From: Roseburia sp. 831b
GTDB taxonomy: Bacteria > Bacillota > Clostridia > Lachnospirales > Lachnospiraceae
Direction of reading: 5' to 3'
DNA: 64,000 bases
NCBI RefSeq assembly: GCF_001940165.2
Contig: NZ_CP135162.1
Coordinates: forward strand, 2,934,001-2,998,000
This document shows, one piece after another, positions 25,289-33,263 of the stretch. Position numbers and translations under genes: made by a program. The stretch's first letter is position 1. Each line of letters opens with the position of its first letter. The notes beneath the pieces were generated by a model that was not told where the DNA came from, searched no databases, and was given only the letters and a program-made list of their open reading frames with translations.

Positions 25289-25590
25289 GGTGTCAAAAGG
25301 CAGCTTACAGGTTTCTTGTTGGTAAATTGCACAATGCCAAGTCTATTTTGTTCCGATGAGTGAACATAAGAAAAATCTAAGTATGCCTGATACAGATTAT
25401 TTCAGAGTGACGTGCCCGGAATTCAACGAGCCATCCTTGGCTCGTGAAGCCTTGTTCTGCCGTCCGTGGCAGAACATCACTGGGTATTTTGGGGCATACT
25501 AAGATTTTCTAATGTTCCCTCAAAGTCACAAAAAAGTCTTGCCTTTGAGCAATTTCCCAGCGACTAACTTGTGAGCAGCCTTTTGCCCCC
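25289..25590. repeat. dispersed palindromic element, copy 1
   Basis: The roughly 300-bp imperfect palindrome has outer arms GGTGTCAAAAGGCAGC and GCAGCCTTTTGCC. Its core (25407-25482) contains two adjacent hairpins: ACGAGCCA/TGGCTCGT and GTTCTGCC/GGCAGAAC. The core is the reverse complement of 27701-27776 with 3 differences in 76 bases. It has no ORF and resembles a MITE or REP-type intergenic repeat. Confidence 0.8.
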
Positions 25591-25714
25591 GAATCTAGCA
25601 TAAGTAAAATTGTAATACAAAAGCGAGACTGTGGGAATAACATAAATGGAAACATGTAAATTTCTATTCGTAAAATCTTTCCCCAACAGTCTACAAAAAC
25701 CGGGAAACCCATGT

Positions 25715-25720
25715 TATAAT
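25715..25720 (+). promoter_or_regulatory. -10 box ahead of yitT
   Basis: TATAAT, preceded by a TG dinucleotide one base away, lies 15 bases before the first in-frame ATG. This favours the second ATG at 25759 as the start. No good -35 box is seen. Confidence 0.4.
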
Positions 25721-25758
25721 AATTTTGACATAAAATGAGAAAGGCATGGTTATTTCAC

Positions 25759-26619
25759 ATGACAAAACACGAAAAAGTACAGGTTGTTTATGAGTACTTT
25801 ATTTTAACGATAGCAACCCTGATTCAGGTTGCCGGAATCTATGTATTTAAGTTCCCGAATAATTACTCCTTCGGTGGAGTTACCGGTATGTCCATCGTGC
25901 TCGCAAAAGGACTGCCGCTGACACCCGGTACAATTACATTTGTAATTAATATGGTACTTTTGATATTGGGCTTTCTGTTCCTTGGAAAATCGTTTGGAAT
26001 CAAGACGGTATATGTCAGTGTCCTAATGTCTGTTGCGCTGTGGGCGGCAGAAATCATTTTCCCAATGAAAGCGCCACTGACAACACAGCCGGTGCTGGAA
26101 CTGATTTATGCGATTGTTCTGCCTGCATTCGGCTCGGCAATTCTGTTTAACGTAGGAGCATCCAGCGGTGGTACGGATATTATTGCGATGATTTTGAAAA
26201 AGTATACGCATCTGAATATTGCGAGTGCACTTTTTTGCGTCGATTTATTTATCGTCATTGCATCCTGTTTTGTGTTTGATGCGCAGACAGGTCTTTTTTC
26301 CATGTGCGGTCTTCTTGCAAAATCACTCGTCGTGGATAACGTGATTGAGAGCATAAATTTATGTAAATATTTTACGATTGTGTGTGACAATCCGCAGCCA
26401 ATCTGCGATTTTATCATGAAGGATTTGAACCGGAGCGCGACGATTTATCATGCGGAAGGGGCTTACCAGCATAATCAGAAAACCGTTATTTTAACTGTTT
26501 TAAAAAGAAGGCAGGCGGTGGAATTGCGTAACTTCATCAAGAGAAATCAGCCGACTGCATTTATCGCAATTACCAACAGCAGTGAGATTATTGGAAAAGG
26601 ATTTCGCGGTTTCAACTAA
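25759..26619 (+). CDS. YitT-family membrane protein
   Basis: The protein has about 286 residues from this start; an ATG at 25735 would add eight. Five to six transmembrane helices (about 10-190) carry the conserved NYSFGGVTGMSIVLA and NVGASSGGTDIIAMIL motifs of the DUF161 repeat. A C-terminal soluble DUF2179-like domain follows (about 210-286, ATIYHAEGAYQHNQKTVILTV). YitT proteins are widespread in Firmicutes, and their transported substrate, if any, is unknown. The gene sits between two inverted copies of a palindromic repeat. Confidence 0.88.
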   Translation: MTKHEKVQVVYEYFILTIATLIQVAGIYVFKFPNNYSFGGVTGMSIVLAKGLPLTPGTITFVINMVLLILGFLFLGKSFGIKTVYVSVLMSVALWAAEIIFPMKAPLTTQPVLELIYAIVLPAFGSAILFNVGASSGGTDIIAMILKKYTHLNIASALFCVDLFIVIASCFVFDAQTGLFSMCGLLAKSLVVDNVIESINLCKYFTIVCDNPQPICDFIMKDLNRSATIYHAEGAYQHNQKTVILTVLKRRQAVELRNFIKRNQPTAFIAITNSSEIIGKGFRGFN

Positions 26620-26715
26620 AACTTTCATAAAAACTTTAGAATGTATTAATGGGGAATTTACTTCTGTTTGTTATAATAACAGTATCAAAAATGATTTGCT
26701 AAGGAGAAGATAAAT

Positions 26716-27465
26716 ATGGGAAATCAGAACGCAATGAAACAGAACGGGACGATGCCATTGAATCCCGTGATTATACAACAGCAGGTAATAGAAGTAAATG
26801 AAGTTATGCCGGTGACCATTACGGTAAATGATAATATGGAAGAAATTGCAGATATGACAGAGCAATTCTCCCAGACAATCGACCCGATTTTAAGGATGTA
26901 CAATGCAGCAATGAGCGCAACGACTGCAAGACTTGAGATTATTAAAGATGAATTCAAGTACCGAAAAGCACGTTGTCCCATTCATCATATCGACACACGT
27001 TTGAAGTCTGCAAAAAGTATTCTTGGAAAACTGGAAAAAAAGGACTTAAACCTCACGTTAAGTGCAGCTTGTAATAACATTTATGATATTGCGGGAATCC
27101 GCGTTGTGTGTCCTTATATGAAGGATGTTTATTTGATTCGTGACCGAATTCTGGCACAGGATGACATCCATATCATGGAGATTAAAGACTACATAGAGAA
27201 TCCAAAACCAAACGGTTACCGCAGTCTTCACATGGTAATCCGTGTTCCGGTTTATTTTATGAATAAGAAACAGATGGTGCCGGTGGAATTACAGATTCGG
27301 ACACTTGCCATGGATTTGTGGGCAAGTTTAGAACATGATATCCAGTATAAAAGCATCAAGAGCAAAGTTTGTACGGAAGATTTTTCAGACGAACTCAGAG
27401 AATGCGCGAAGCTGATTTATCAGGCAGAAGAAAAAATGGAGATGATGAACTCGATGTTAGAGTAG
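26716..27465 (+). CDS. small alarmone synthetase, RelQ-like (p)ppGpp synthetase
   Basis: The 249-residue protein has only the RelA/SpoT synthetase domain, without HD hydrolase or TGS. Motifs include FKYRKARCPIHHIDTRLKS (ATP site), YDIAGIRVVC (with the metal-binding Asp), ENPKPNGYRSLHMVI (GDP/GTP site) and ELQIRTLAMDLWASLEHDI (catalytic Glu). It should transfer pyrophosphate from ATP to GDP or GTP. The first about 40 residues are an extra, low-similarity tail. The start follows AAGGAGAAGATAAAT. It appears monocistronic, 96 bases after yitT. Confidence 0.9.
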   Translation: MGNQNAMKQNGTMPLNPVIIQQQVIEVNEVMPVTITVNDNMEEIADMTEQFSQTIDPILRMYNAAMSATTARLEIIKDEFKYRKARCPIHHIDTRLKSAKSILGKLEKKDLNLTLSAACNNIYDIAGIRVVCPYMKDVYLIRDRILAQDDIHIMEIKDYIENPKPNGYRSLHMVIRVPVYFMNKKQMVPVELQIRTLAMDLWASLEHDIQYKSIKSKVCTEDFSDELRECAKLIYQAEEKMEMMNSMLE

Positions 27466-27489
27466 ACCAACATCTTTCATTATATATAG

Positions 27490-27890
27490 GTTTGGATGTC
27501 AAAAAACTGTGAGCTGCCTTTTCGCATCCGAAGCTATCACACAGAAAGCATATTTCATGAAAAACATGGAGTATGCTTTTTCTTTCGGTTCGGTTGTGAA
27601 AAGAGGACTTGCAAATTAGTAGATAACAAATTGCACAAAGCCCGGTCGATTTTGTGATTTTGGGAGAATATTAGAAAATCTTTGTATGGCTATTCCTTCT
27701 CAGTGATGTTCTGCCACGGACGGCAGAACAAGGCTTCACGAGCCATGGATGGCTCGTTGAACGCCGGGCACGTCACTCTGAAATATACTTTGTTAGGCAT
27801 ACATAGACTTTTCTTATATTCGTACATCAAAACAAAATCGACCGGGCTTTGTACAATTTGTCATATAGTAACTATGAGCCCTCTTTTCCC
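27490..27890. repeat. dispersed palindromic element, copy 2 (inverted)
   Basis: The core 27701-27776 is the reverse complement of the core of copy 1 at 25407-25482. Flanking arms also match: the AATTGCACAA...TCGATTTTGT and TATTAGAAAATCTTTG blocks and their reverse copies. A short insertion near 27530-27640 lengthens the left arm. It fills most of the gap 27466-28048; no gene was found in this gap. Confidence 0.75.
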
Positions 27891-28048
27891 AACCGAACCG
27901 AAAGGTAACGACCACATTGTATTCTGTATACAAGAATCAGCTTTTTTGCACATTTTTACAAAGTCTGTTAAAATGACAAAAAACAGGTGTGCCGGAATGT
28001 AAAACCAACCGCAGGTTTGCAGGAAAGCGCAAGAAGAAGGAGAGAAGA

Positions 28049-28312
28049 ATGTCAGAGGAATTTAAAGAATATGCAACATTTACCGTAAAGAGCAAAGAGG
28101 GAGAAGATGTCGAGCTCGCAGTGGTCGACGAATTTGAGTTTGAACACAAGAATTATGTGGTGGGAGCCCGCATCGAAGGCGATGAGATTTCGCAGGAAGG
28201 GCTGTATATCTACAAAGTAAAGGTGAGCGAAGATGACTTTTCCGTAGAAAAAATCAACAACCAGGTTGAGTATGAAAAAGTAGCAAAGGCTTACATGGAG
28301 ATGGAGGATTAG
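28049..28312 (+). CDS. DUF1292 family protein
   Basis: The 87-residue acidic cytosolic protein contains the family core VKSKEGEDVELAVVDEFEFEHKNYVV. The start at 28049 follows GAAGGAGAGA. Members of this family often lie near yrrK/yqgF-type genes, and their function is unknown. Five bases separate it from yccF, suggesting one transcript. Confidence 0.85.
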   Translation: MSEEFKEYATFTVKSKEGEDVELAVVDEFEFEHKNYVVGARIEGDEISQEGLYIYKVKVSEDDFSVEKINNQVEYEKVAKAYMEMED

Positions 28313-28317
28313 AGAAG

Positions 28318-28677
28318 ATGAGTTTAGTTGGGAATTTGTTATGGTTTATTTTTGGCGGGTTTTTTAGCGGGCTGTCGTGGGTTCTGGCAGGATGCCTATG
28401 GTGCATCACAATTGTAGGAATTCCGATTGGGTTACAGTGTTTTAAGTTTGCAGGGCTTGCATTTTGGCCATTTGGAAAAGAGATAGAGTATGGCGGAGGT
28501 GCCATGAGCCTTGTCGCAAATATTTTCTGGCTTATCCTGTCTGGAATTCCAATGGCAATCGCAGATGTTGTGACAGGATGTTTATGGTGCATCACAATCG
28601 TAGGAATTCCGTTTGGAAAACAGTTTTTCAAACTGGCAAAACTTTCATTGATGCCGTTCGGGGCACGTGTCGTTTAA
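28318..28677 (+). CDS. YccF-domain membrane protein
   Basis: The 119-residue protein consists of two YccF repeats, each with a GCLWCITIVGIP(I/F)G signature (residues about 25-38 and 86-99), and two to four membrane segments. Function is unknown. The gene starts 5 bases after the DUF1292 gene. Confidence 0.88.
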   Translation: MSLVGNLLWFIFGGFFSGLSWVLAGCLWCITIVGIPIGLQCFKFAGLAFWPFGKEIEYGGGAMSLVANIFWLILSGIPMAIADVVTGCLWCITIVGIPFGKQFFKLAKLSLMPFGARVV

Positions 28678-28695
28678 ATTACAAGGGAGGTTCAC

Positions 28696-29127
28696 GTGGG
28701 AAAGAATCCGTTAACACCAGAAGAAAATAAAAAAGCTGATATTCTATGCATAATATCTGTGGTTTGTGCATTAGCACCAACGTCGTCGTTTATGAAGCTT
28801 TTTTCCTTTTTCAATGGAAAATTGGCAAAAATAGAGGTCGACAACTGGCTGTTTGAACTGTTCCAGGAAATGGTTACAAGTGTAGTTGGAATGATGGTGA
28901 TTGGCTGCTTCATTGTAGCACTGGTACTGATGATTTATGTCAGAGTCAAATATCCGCAGAATGTGTTTGGAAAAGTTTTGATGTGGGTATACATTGTGCT
29001 GTTTATCATAGCAATCATAGGCATTGTGGTTTTGTTGGTGGCATGTAATATTGTATGTGGAACTATGTGCAACTCGTCCGCTTGTGCCGCAATATTGCCT
29101 TGGCAGGGTGTGCTATGGAGATTGTAG
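28696..29127 (+). CDS. small membrane protein of unknown function
   Basis: The 143-residue product starts with GTG behind AAGGGAGG. It has three predicted transmembrane segments (about 16-35, 65-85 and 97-122) and a Cys-containing tail (CNIVCGTMCNSSAC). I do not recognise the family. It overlaps the start of the following Lgt-like gene by 13 bases, implying translational coupling. Confidence 0.65.
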   Translation: MGKNPLTPEENKKADILCIISVVCALAPTSSFMKLFSFFNGKLAKIEVDNWLFELFQEMVTSVVGMMVIGCFIVALVLMIYVRVKYPQNVFGKVLMWVYIVLFIIAIIGIVVLLVACNIVCGTMCNSSACAAILPWQGVLWRL

Positions 29128-29837
29128 TCTGGCATTGGCGCATCTCACCGTACGCAATCTGCTTTTTCCTCAGTTTTGTGGCAGGATTTTCGTATGTGGC
29201 GCGGGAACTTTTGAAAAGAGGCATTGAAAAAAGATATATTGCGTATTCGATGATGTTAAATATCGCACTGATTTTATACGGTGGCTGGGCGTTTACACTT
29301 GTCGTTCAATATCTTCAGAATGGAAAAGTAGAAAAAGTTGGATTTTCAAGTCTTGGCGGCGCCGTTGGCATGCTGCTTGGTGTCTGGATTTTTACAAAAA
29401 TCGATGCCAGACAAAAAGATGCATTTGTCCAGACCTACACGATAAGCCTCGGTCTCATGTACGGCGTGTCGAAACTAGGCTGCTTTTTTGCCGGGTGCTG
29501 CCGAGGAAAAAGTTATGACGGTCTCGGATGTGTGCGCTATCTGGATGGCGGAAACAAGTCGGAGTGGATGATACCGGTGCAATTGATAGAAACAATTATA
29601 TTTGTAGTTTTGTTTCTTTTCCTCAATCGACTGGCAAAAAAAGGCATGCAAAATATCAGCGCCTGGTGTGTCGTAATCTACGCTTTTTTCAAGTTTCTTC
29701 TGGATTTTTTGCGCGATAATCCGCCAGGGCAGCTTTTTTCCATAAATCAATGGGTGTGTCTGTTACTTTTTATGATTGCAGGAGGAAAAATAAGTTATGA
29801 TAAACGAAAAAATGATTCAAAAAATGGTAGAGTTTGA
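29115..29837 (+). CDS. prolipoprotein diacylglyceryl transferase-like protein
   Basis: From the start at 29115 the protein has 240 residues and about seven membrane segments. The signature region reads KLGCFFAGCCRGKSYDG and is followed by IPVQLIETIIFVVLF and FLLDFLRDN, the order seen in Lgt. The Cys-rich GCFFAGCC variant is common in Lgt-like paralogues, so it may be a second, specialised Lgt rather than the housekeeping enzyme. It overlaps the upstream gene by 13 bases and the HD gene by 41. Confidence 0.75.
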   Translation: MEIVVWHWRISPYAICFFLSFVAGFSYVARELLKRGIEKRYIAYSMMLNIALILYGGWAFTLVVQYLQNGKVEKVGFSSLGGAVGMLLGVWIFTKIDARQKDAFVQTYTISLGLMYGVSKLGCFFAGCCRGKSYDGLGCVRYLDGGNKSEWMIPVQLIETIIFVVLFLFLNRLAKKGMQNISAWCVVIYAFFKFLLDFLRDNPPGQLFSINQWVCLLLFMIAGGKISYDKRKNDSKNGRV

Positions 29838-30288
29838 TGGCGGGGACCCGAAGAGAATCCAGCATTTTTTGAAGGTGTATCAATTTGCACATGTGATTGG
29901 AGTGGAAGAGGGGATTTCAGAGGAACTGCAAAAAATACTTGACCTTGCGGCGATTCTTCACGATATTGGAATCAGACCGAGTGAAGAAAAGTACGGACGC
30001 TCCGACGGAAAACTGCAGGAGCAGGAAGGTCCGGCCTACGCAATGCAGCTGTTAAAAGAATTTTCGGAGGTTACGGAAGAAGAGCGTGACCGGATTTGTT
30101 ATCTGATTGGTCATCATCATACCTACCAAAATGTAGAGGGGATGGATTACCAGATTTTGCTGGAGGCAGATTTCCTTGTGAATGCGTACGAGGATGAGCT
30201 GCCAAAGGAAGCAATTTTAACATTCAAACATAAGGTATTTCGTACCGAAACAGGAAAGAAGCTTCTGGATACGATGTTTGGGCTTTAG
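29797..30288 (+). CDS. HD-domain phosphohydrolase
   Basis: The 163-residue soluble protein has HD-superfamily metal ligands: His at FAHVIGV, the HD pair in AAILHDIGIRPSE, then IGHHHTYQN and a C-terminal Asp in LLEADFLVNAYE. The substrate is unknown; nucleotides are typical. The start follows AGGAGGAAAAATAAGTT inside the end of the Lgt-like gene. Confidence 0.85.
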   Translation: MINEKMIQKMVEFDGGDPKRIQHFLKVYQFAHVIGVEEGISEELQKILDLAAILHDIGIRPSEEKYGRSDGKLQEQEGPAYAMQLLKEFSEVTEEERDRICYLIGHHHTYQNVEGMDYQILLEADFLVNAYEDELPKEAILTFKHKVFRTETGKKLLDTMFGL

Positions 30289-30323
30289 GAATGTTCTACA
30301 CTTTTGAAAGATAGAAGTTAGAA

Positions 30324-30352
30324 TTGACAGCAGCAGGTATGGATAGTAAAAT
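30324..30352 (+). promoter_or_regulatory. promoter of tcdA
   Basis: TTGACA, 17 bases, then TAAAAT. A leader of about 115 nt follows, with small hairpins (CCTAC/GTAGG and GAGGAA/TTCCTC). Confidence 0.55.
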
Positions 30353-30473
30353 ATAGAAAACCTACCCGATTAGTAGGATAACAAGGCAGATGCGAAAGTA
30401 CTCTGCTTCTTTATTTGTGCGAGTAACGAGGAAAAATAAGTTCCTCATAGTTAAAATTAGAATCGAGGTTTTT

Positions 30474-31796
30474 ATGTTAAATCAATTTTCAAGAACGCAA
30501 TTGCTGATTGGAGAACAGGCAATTGAAAAGTTAAAGGCATCCAGAGTAGCAGTTTTTGGAATCGGCGGAGTCGGCGGTTATGTCTGCGAAGCCCTGGTGC
30601 GAAGCGGAGTCGGGGAATTTGACCTGATTGATGATGATAAAGTCTGCCTGACAAACTTAAACAGACAGATTATTGCGACGCGAAAAACCGTTGGAAAATA
30701 TAAAGCAGATGTGATGAAAGAGCGTATGCTGGAAATCAATCCAGATGTAAAAGTGCATGTTCATAAATGTTTTTTCCTGCCGGAAAATGCAGACGAATTC
30801 CCGTTTGAGGAGTACGATTATGTGGTGGATGCAGTAGATACTGTTACGGCAAAGCTTGAGATTATCATGCGTGCAAAAGGACTTGGTGTTCCGGTCATCA
30901 GTGCGATGGGAGCTGGAAATAAGTTGGATCCGGGCAGATTCCAGGTGACTGATATTTATAAGACAAAAGTTTGTCCGCTCGCACGCGTGATGCGAAGAGA
31001 ATTAAAGAAAAGAAACGTCAAAAGTTTGAAGGTCGTTTATTCGGATGAACAGCCAATCCGTCCAATTGATGATATGTCAATCAGTTGTCGTACGAACTGT
31101 ATCTGCCCACCAGGGGCAAAACACAAATGCACAGACCGACGCGATATTCCGGGAAGTACCGCATTTGTTCCGGCGGTGGCAGGTCTTATGATCGCAGGTG
31201 AGATTGTGAAAGATTTATCAAACAGCACGGGCAGTTCCTCAAATGCAGCTGGGAAAAAAGGAAAAAACGGTTATCATGACTTGAAATGTAATCTGGTTGA
31301 CATGGTGGTCGAGGAGCAGGCAAAGCTTGGCTACAATAAAGAAGCAATCCGGCTCTATTATCCGTTAAGTTCACTCAACCATATTTTAAATACGTCGCTT
31401 GATACAGAAGAAATGCTTTCTTATTTAATAGCCTTCCCGGCTTATGTAGAAAAAATTTGCGGCGAAGTAAAAGTTTCCAAGGAAGAAGAGCGTTTCTGCT
31501 TTTACCTTGGAGAAGATTTTTCGGAGCATGTGCATACTCACAAAGCCGGTAACCGGTTCTTAGCCGAACTGGTAGAACTGGTTGGAAAACATGGCACCAC
31601 CTTACAGCAGATAGAAGAATTTTTCCATGCACAGGAAAAATCATGTGTGGTTGAACCGGCAGAACACGGGGAGTTTGATATCTTGATTCGCTTCACGGAA
31701 GGAAACGACAACAACTATTATTGCTTCAAAGACGAGGGAGGCCATATCATTTACCACAGATTTTTGCCGAAAGATTACGAGGATTTTGATTTTTAA
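30474..31796 (+). CDS. tcdA: tRNA threonylcarbamoyladenosine dehydratase with a C-terminal extension
   Basis: The 440-residue protein starts at 30474 (MLNQFSRTQLLIGEQAI). Residues 1-250 are a ThiF/E1-like domain: nucleotide site VFGIGGVGGYV, then NLNRQIIATRKTVGK, and SISCRTNCICPPGAK with clustered Cys. TcdA cyclises t6A-37 of tRNA in an ATP-dependent step. After about residue 260 a second domain of about 180 residues is fused (IRLYYPLSSLNHIL ... EEFFHAQEK), which resembles a stand-alone Lachnospiraceae protein family (possibly DUF3877) of unknown role. Normal TcdA ends near 250-270 residues. Confidence 0.85.
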   Translation: MLNQFSRTQLLIGEQAIEKLKASRVAVFGIGGVGGYVCEALVRSGVGEFDLIDDDKVCLTNLNRQIIATRKTVGKYKADVMKERMLEINPDVKVHVHKCFFLPENADEFPFEEYDYVVDAVDTVTAKLEIIMRAKGLGVPVISAMGAGNKLDPGRFQVTDIYKTKVCPLARVMRRELKKRNVKSLKVVYSDEQPIRPIDDMSISCRTNCICPPGAKHKCTDRRDIPGSTAFVPAVAGLMIAGEIVKDLSNSTGSSSNAAGKKGKNGYHDLKCNLVDMVVEEQAKLGYNKEAIRLYYPLSSLNHILNTSLDTEEMLSYLIAFPAYVEKICGEVKVSKEEERFCFYLGEDFSEHVHTHKAGNRFLAELVELVGKHGTTLQQIEEFFHAQEKSCVVEPAEHGEFDILIRFTEGNDNNYYCFKDEGGHIIYHRFLPKDYEDFDF

Positions 31797-31833
31797 AATC
31801 TTTCTGACAAAACAAAAAATAGTGTGCAAGCAA

Positions 31834-31862
31834 TTGATTTTTTTTTAATAATCGCATATACT
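31834..31862 (+). promoter_or_regulatory. promoter of the DUF3800-associated RNA
   Basis: TTGATT, a 17-base spacer, then TATACT. The predicted start near 31869 lies about 110 bases ahead of the DUF3800 gene. Confidence 0.6.
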
Positions 31863-31868
31863 ATTTGT

Positions 31869-31965
31869 ACAGATGTAGATTTGTTGTGCGTATGCACATC
31901 ATATATATGGGCTGGTCGAAAGACCCGGGTCCACCAAACGGCGGGTAAGACACCCGCCATTTTTA
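31869..31965 (+). ncRNA. short structured RNA upstream of DUF3800
   Basis: The transcript of about 95 nt would fold as TGTGC/GCACA (near 31884-31900), then a GGGC-GGTC stem capped by GAAA and closed by GACC and GTCC (31910-31932), then the GGCGGGT/ACCCGCC terminator (31940-31958) with a T-run. GACCC and GGGTC in the middle could also form a pseudoknot. Comparative work has described several RNA motifs next to DUF3800 genes; whether this is one of them needs a covariance search. The strong folding, own promoter and own terminator are seen directly. Confidence 0.65.
31940..31964 (+). terminator. terminator of the DUF3800-associated RNA
   Basis: GGCGGGT, a 5-base loop, ACCCGCC, then ATTTTT. The DUF3800 start codon lies 17 bases further on, so most transcripts would stop before the gene. 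Confidence 0.8.
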
Positions 31966-31980
31966 TTATACGAGGGATGA

Positions 31981-32655
31981 ATGAAAGAGTTAAGTATTTT
32001 TGTAGATGAATCCGGCGATTTTGGGGAATATGATTATCATGCACCATTTTATATTATATCTATAGTATTACATGATCAATCTGTTGATATCAGTGATGAT
32101 ATGAAAAAATTTGAGAATGAACTCAGCAATATTGGATGGCCAAAACACAGTGTTCATGCCGGGCCGGTAATAAGATCGGAAGAAGAATACCGAGGATATG
32201 ACTTAAAAGAACGACAAAAAATTATTATGAAAATGATGAGCTTTGTACGTCGTTTGGATATAAACTTTAAGTCAATATACATAGAAAAGAAACATATAGA
32301 GGATTCCATAGAAGCAACAGGAAAGCTTAGCAAGCAATTAGCAGTATTCATTCGAGATAATTATGCTTTCTTTTGCGATTATGATACGGTTAAGATATAT
32401 TATGATAATGGACAAGTGGAGGTAACAAGGATTTTATCATCCGTTTTTAATGCGTTGCTAGAGAATGTTGAATTCTGTAAGGTGATTCCGGCCGATTATA
32501 GGTTGTTTCAGGTTGCAGATTTGATATGTACACTTAAGCTAACGGAACTAAAGATGGAGAATCATTTGTTATCAAAGTCAGAAATATATTTTTTCAATGA
32601 CGAGAGAACGCTCAAAAAGAATTACCTGAAGCCATTATCAAAGAAAGAATTGTAG
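31981..32655 (+). CDS. DUF3800 protein, predicted RNase H-like fold
   Basis: The 224-residue protein opens with the family hallmark FVDESGDFG (Asp9, Glu10), followed by a hydrophobic strand. It also has HAGP (His59), a second acidic site in YYDNGQ (Asp142) and FQVADLICT (Gln177, Asp180). The spacing of acidic residues is consistent with an RNase H-like metal-dependent nuclease fold; activity is inferred. No signal peptide. The gene is more A/T-rich than its neighbours and stands between tcdA and the cystine operon, suggesting acquisition. A structured RNA precedes it. Confidence 0.85.
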   Translation: MKELSIFVDESGDFGEYDYHAPFYIISIVLHDQSVDISDDMKKFENELSNIGWPKHSVHAGPVIRSEEEYRGYDLKERQKIIMKMMSFVRRLDINFKSIYIEKKHIEDSIEATGKLSKQLAVFIRDNYAFFCDYDTVKIYYDNGQVEVTRILSSVFNALLENVEFCKVIPADYRLFQVADLICTLKLTELKMENHLLSKSEIYFFNDERTLKKNYLKPLSKKEL

Positions 32656-32748
32656 ATGCTAAACTTCACATTTTACGTTGAGATAATAGTCTGGAAACCT
32701 GGATTTTTGCAATAAACATAGTTTCGTAAAAGGTGAATGCAGAATCAC

Positions 32749-32930
32749 AAAAGCCGCTTGGACACTGGTTTTATACAACCTGTGAGTCCAAGTGGCTTTT
32801 TTTATGTAATAGGAAATTTCGTTCCTATTACATAAAAAAGCTCCACAAGGATCGCACTGCGGCGGAGTTGAACAATGTCGCAAATGCGACCCGCCGCAGG
32901 CGGAGAATCCTGCAAGCAGGATTATTTTTT
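32749..32930. repeat. cluster of four consecutive hairpins
   Basis: In order: a long terminator-like stem AAAAGCC...GGCTTTTTTT (32749-32804); a perfect 12-bp stem ATGTAATAGGAA/TTCCTATTACAT (32804-32833); CTGCGGCGG/CCGCCGCAG enclosing GTCGC/GCGAC (32857-32899); and AATCCTGC/GCAGGATT with a T-run (32906-32930). The first probably terminates the DUF3800 gene. The rest look like an intergenic repeat module. No gene is present in 32656-33015. Confidence 0.65.
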
Positions 32931-32955
32931 AGAAATAAAAAACATACAAAACCTA

Positions 32956-32984
32956 TTGACATAGTAGGAATAAAAGAGTATGAT
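32956..32984 (+). promoter_or_regulatory. promoter of the Cys-leader operon
   Basis: TTGACA, 17 bases, then TATGAT, 32 bases before the leader-peptide ATG. Confidence 0.7.
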
Positions 32985-33015
32985 AACAAACATCAAAGGA
33001 AAGGAGCAGGACAAG

Positions 33016-33126
33016 ATGAGAAGAGATAACGTAGGAAATGGATGTTGTATGTGTATGTGTCGAATGCTATTCTCCCAGGCAGCGGATGTGCCGGGCGTCT
33101 ATGACAATCTTGTCATGCGCCCGTAA
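33016..33126 (+). CDS. cysteine-rich leader peptide
   Basis: The 36-codon ORF sits behind AAAGGAGCAGGACAAG and starts MRRDNVGNG followed by CCMCMCR, so four of six consecutive codons are TGT (33043-33060). It ends TAA at 33124. The DNA after the Cys codons supplies one strand of an antiterminator. The peptide itself is probably not functional; translation speed through the Cys codons is the signal. The ABC transporter downstream fits cystine or cysteine uptake. Confidence 0.8.
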   Translation: MRRDNVGNGCCMCMCRMLFSQAADVPGVYDNLVMRP

Positions 33127-33177
33127 AGCAGACGTAAGTTTGAACCATTTGCCTGGGAGTCTCCCAGGCTTTTCTTT
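33072..33177 (+). promoter_or_regulatory. Cys-responsive transcription attenuator
   Basis: CTCCCAGGCA (33072-33081) inside the leader ORF is exactly complementary to TGCCTGGGAG (33150-33159). The latter is also the 5' arm of a terminator with its partner at 33161-33169, followed by TTTTCTTTT. A hairpin (GGGCG/CGCCC with ATGACA/TGTCAT, 33093-33122) fills the space between. A ribosome stalled on the Cys codons leaves 33072-33081 free to form the antiterminator; full translation to 33126 covers it and lets the terminator form. Confidence 0.8.
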
Positions 33178-33196
33178 TGCGCAGGCACAGTGGCAA

Positions 33197-33233
33197 CGAT
33201 GAGAAAGCGTCAAAGCGTATGCCTCATCGTTTT
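33197..33233 (+). terminator. hairpin before the SGNH hydrolase gene
   Basis: AACGATGAG pairs with CTCATCGTT around an inner GCGTCAAAGCG loop. The tail TTATAAAAA is poor in T, so termination would be weak; it may instead be an mRNA processing or stability structure. Confidence 0.4.
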
Positions 33234-33263
33234 ATAAAAATCGAATAGAAAAAGGATGAATAA

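Noticed and set aside
27682..28002. 106-codon ORF over the palindromic element
   Set aside because: The frame reads through the repeat hairpins, and the matching inverted copy encodes nothing comparable.
31869..31965. Known metabolite riboswitch (c-di-GMP, preQ1, SAM or fluoride class)
   Set aside because: None of the conserved cores of these classes could be found. The position before DUF3800 fits a DUF3800-associated motif better.
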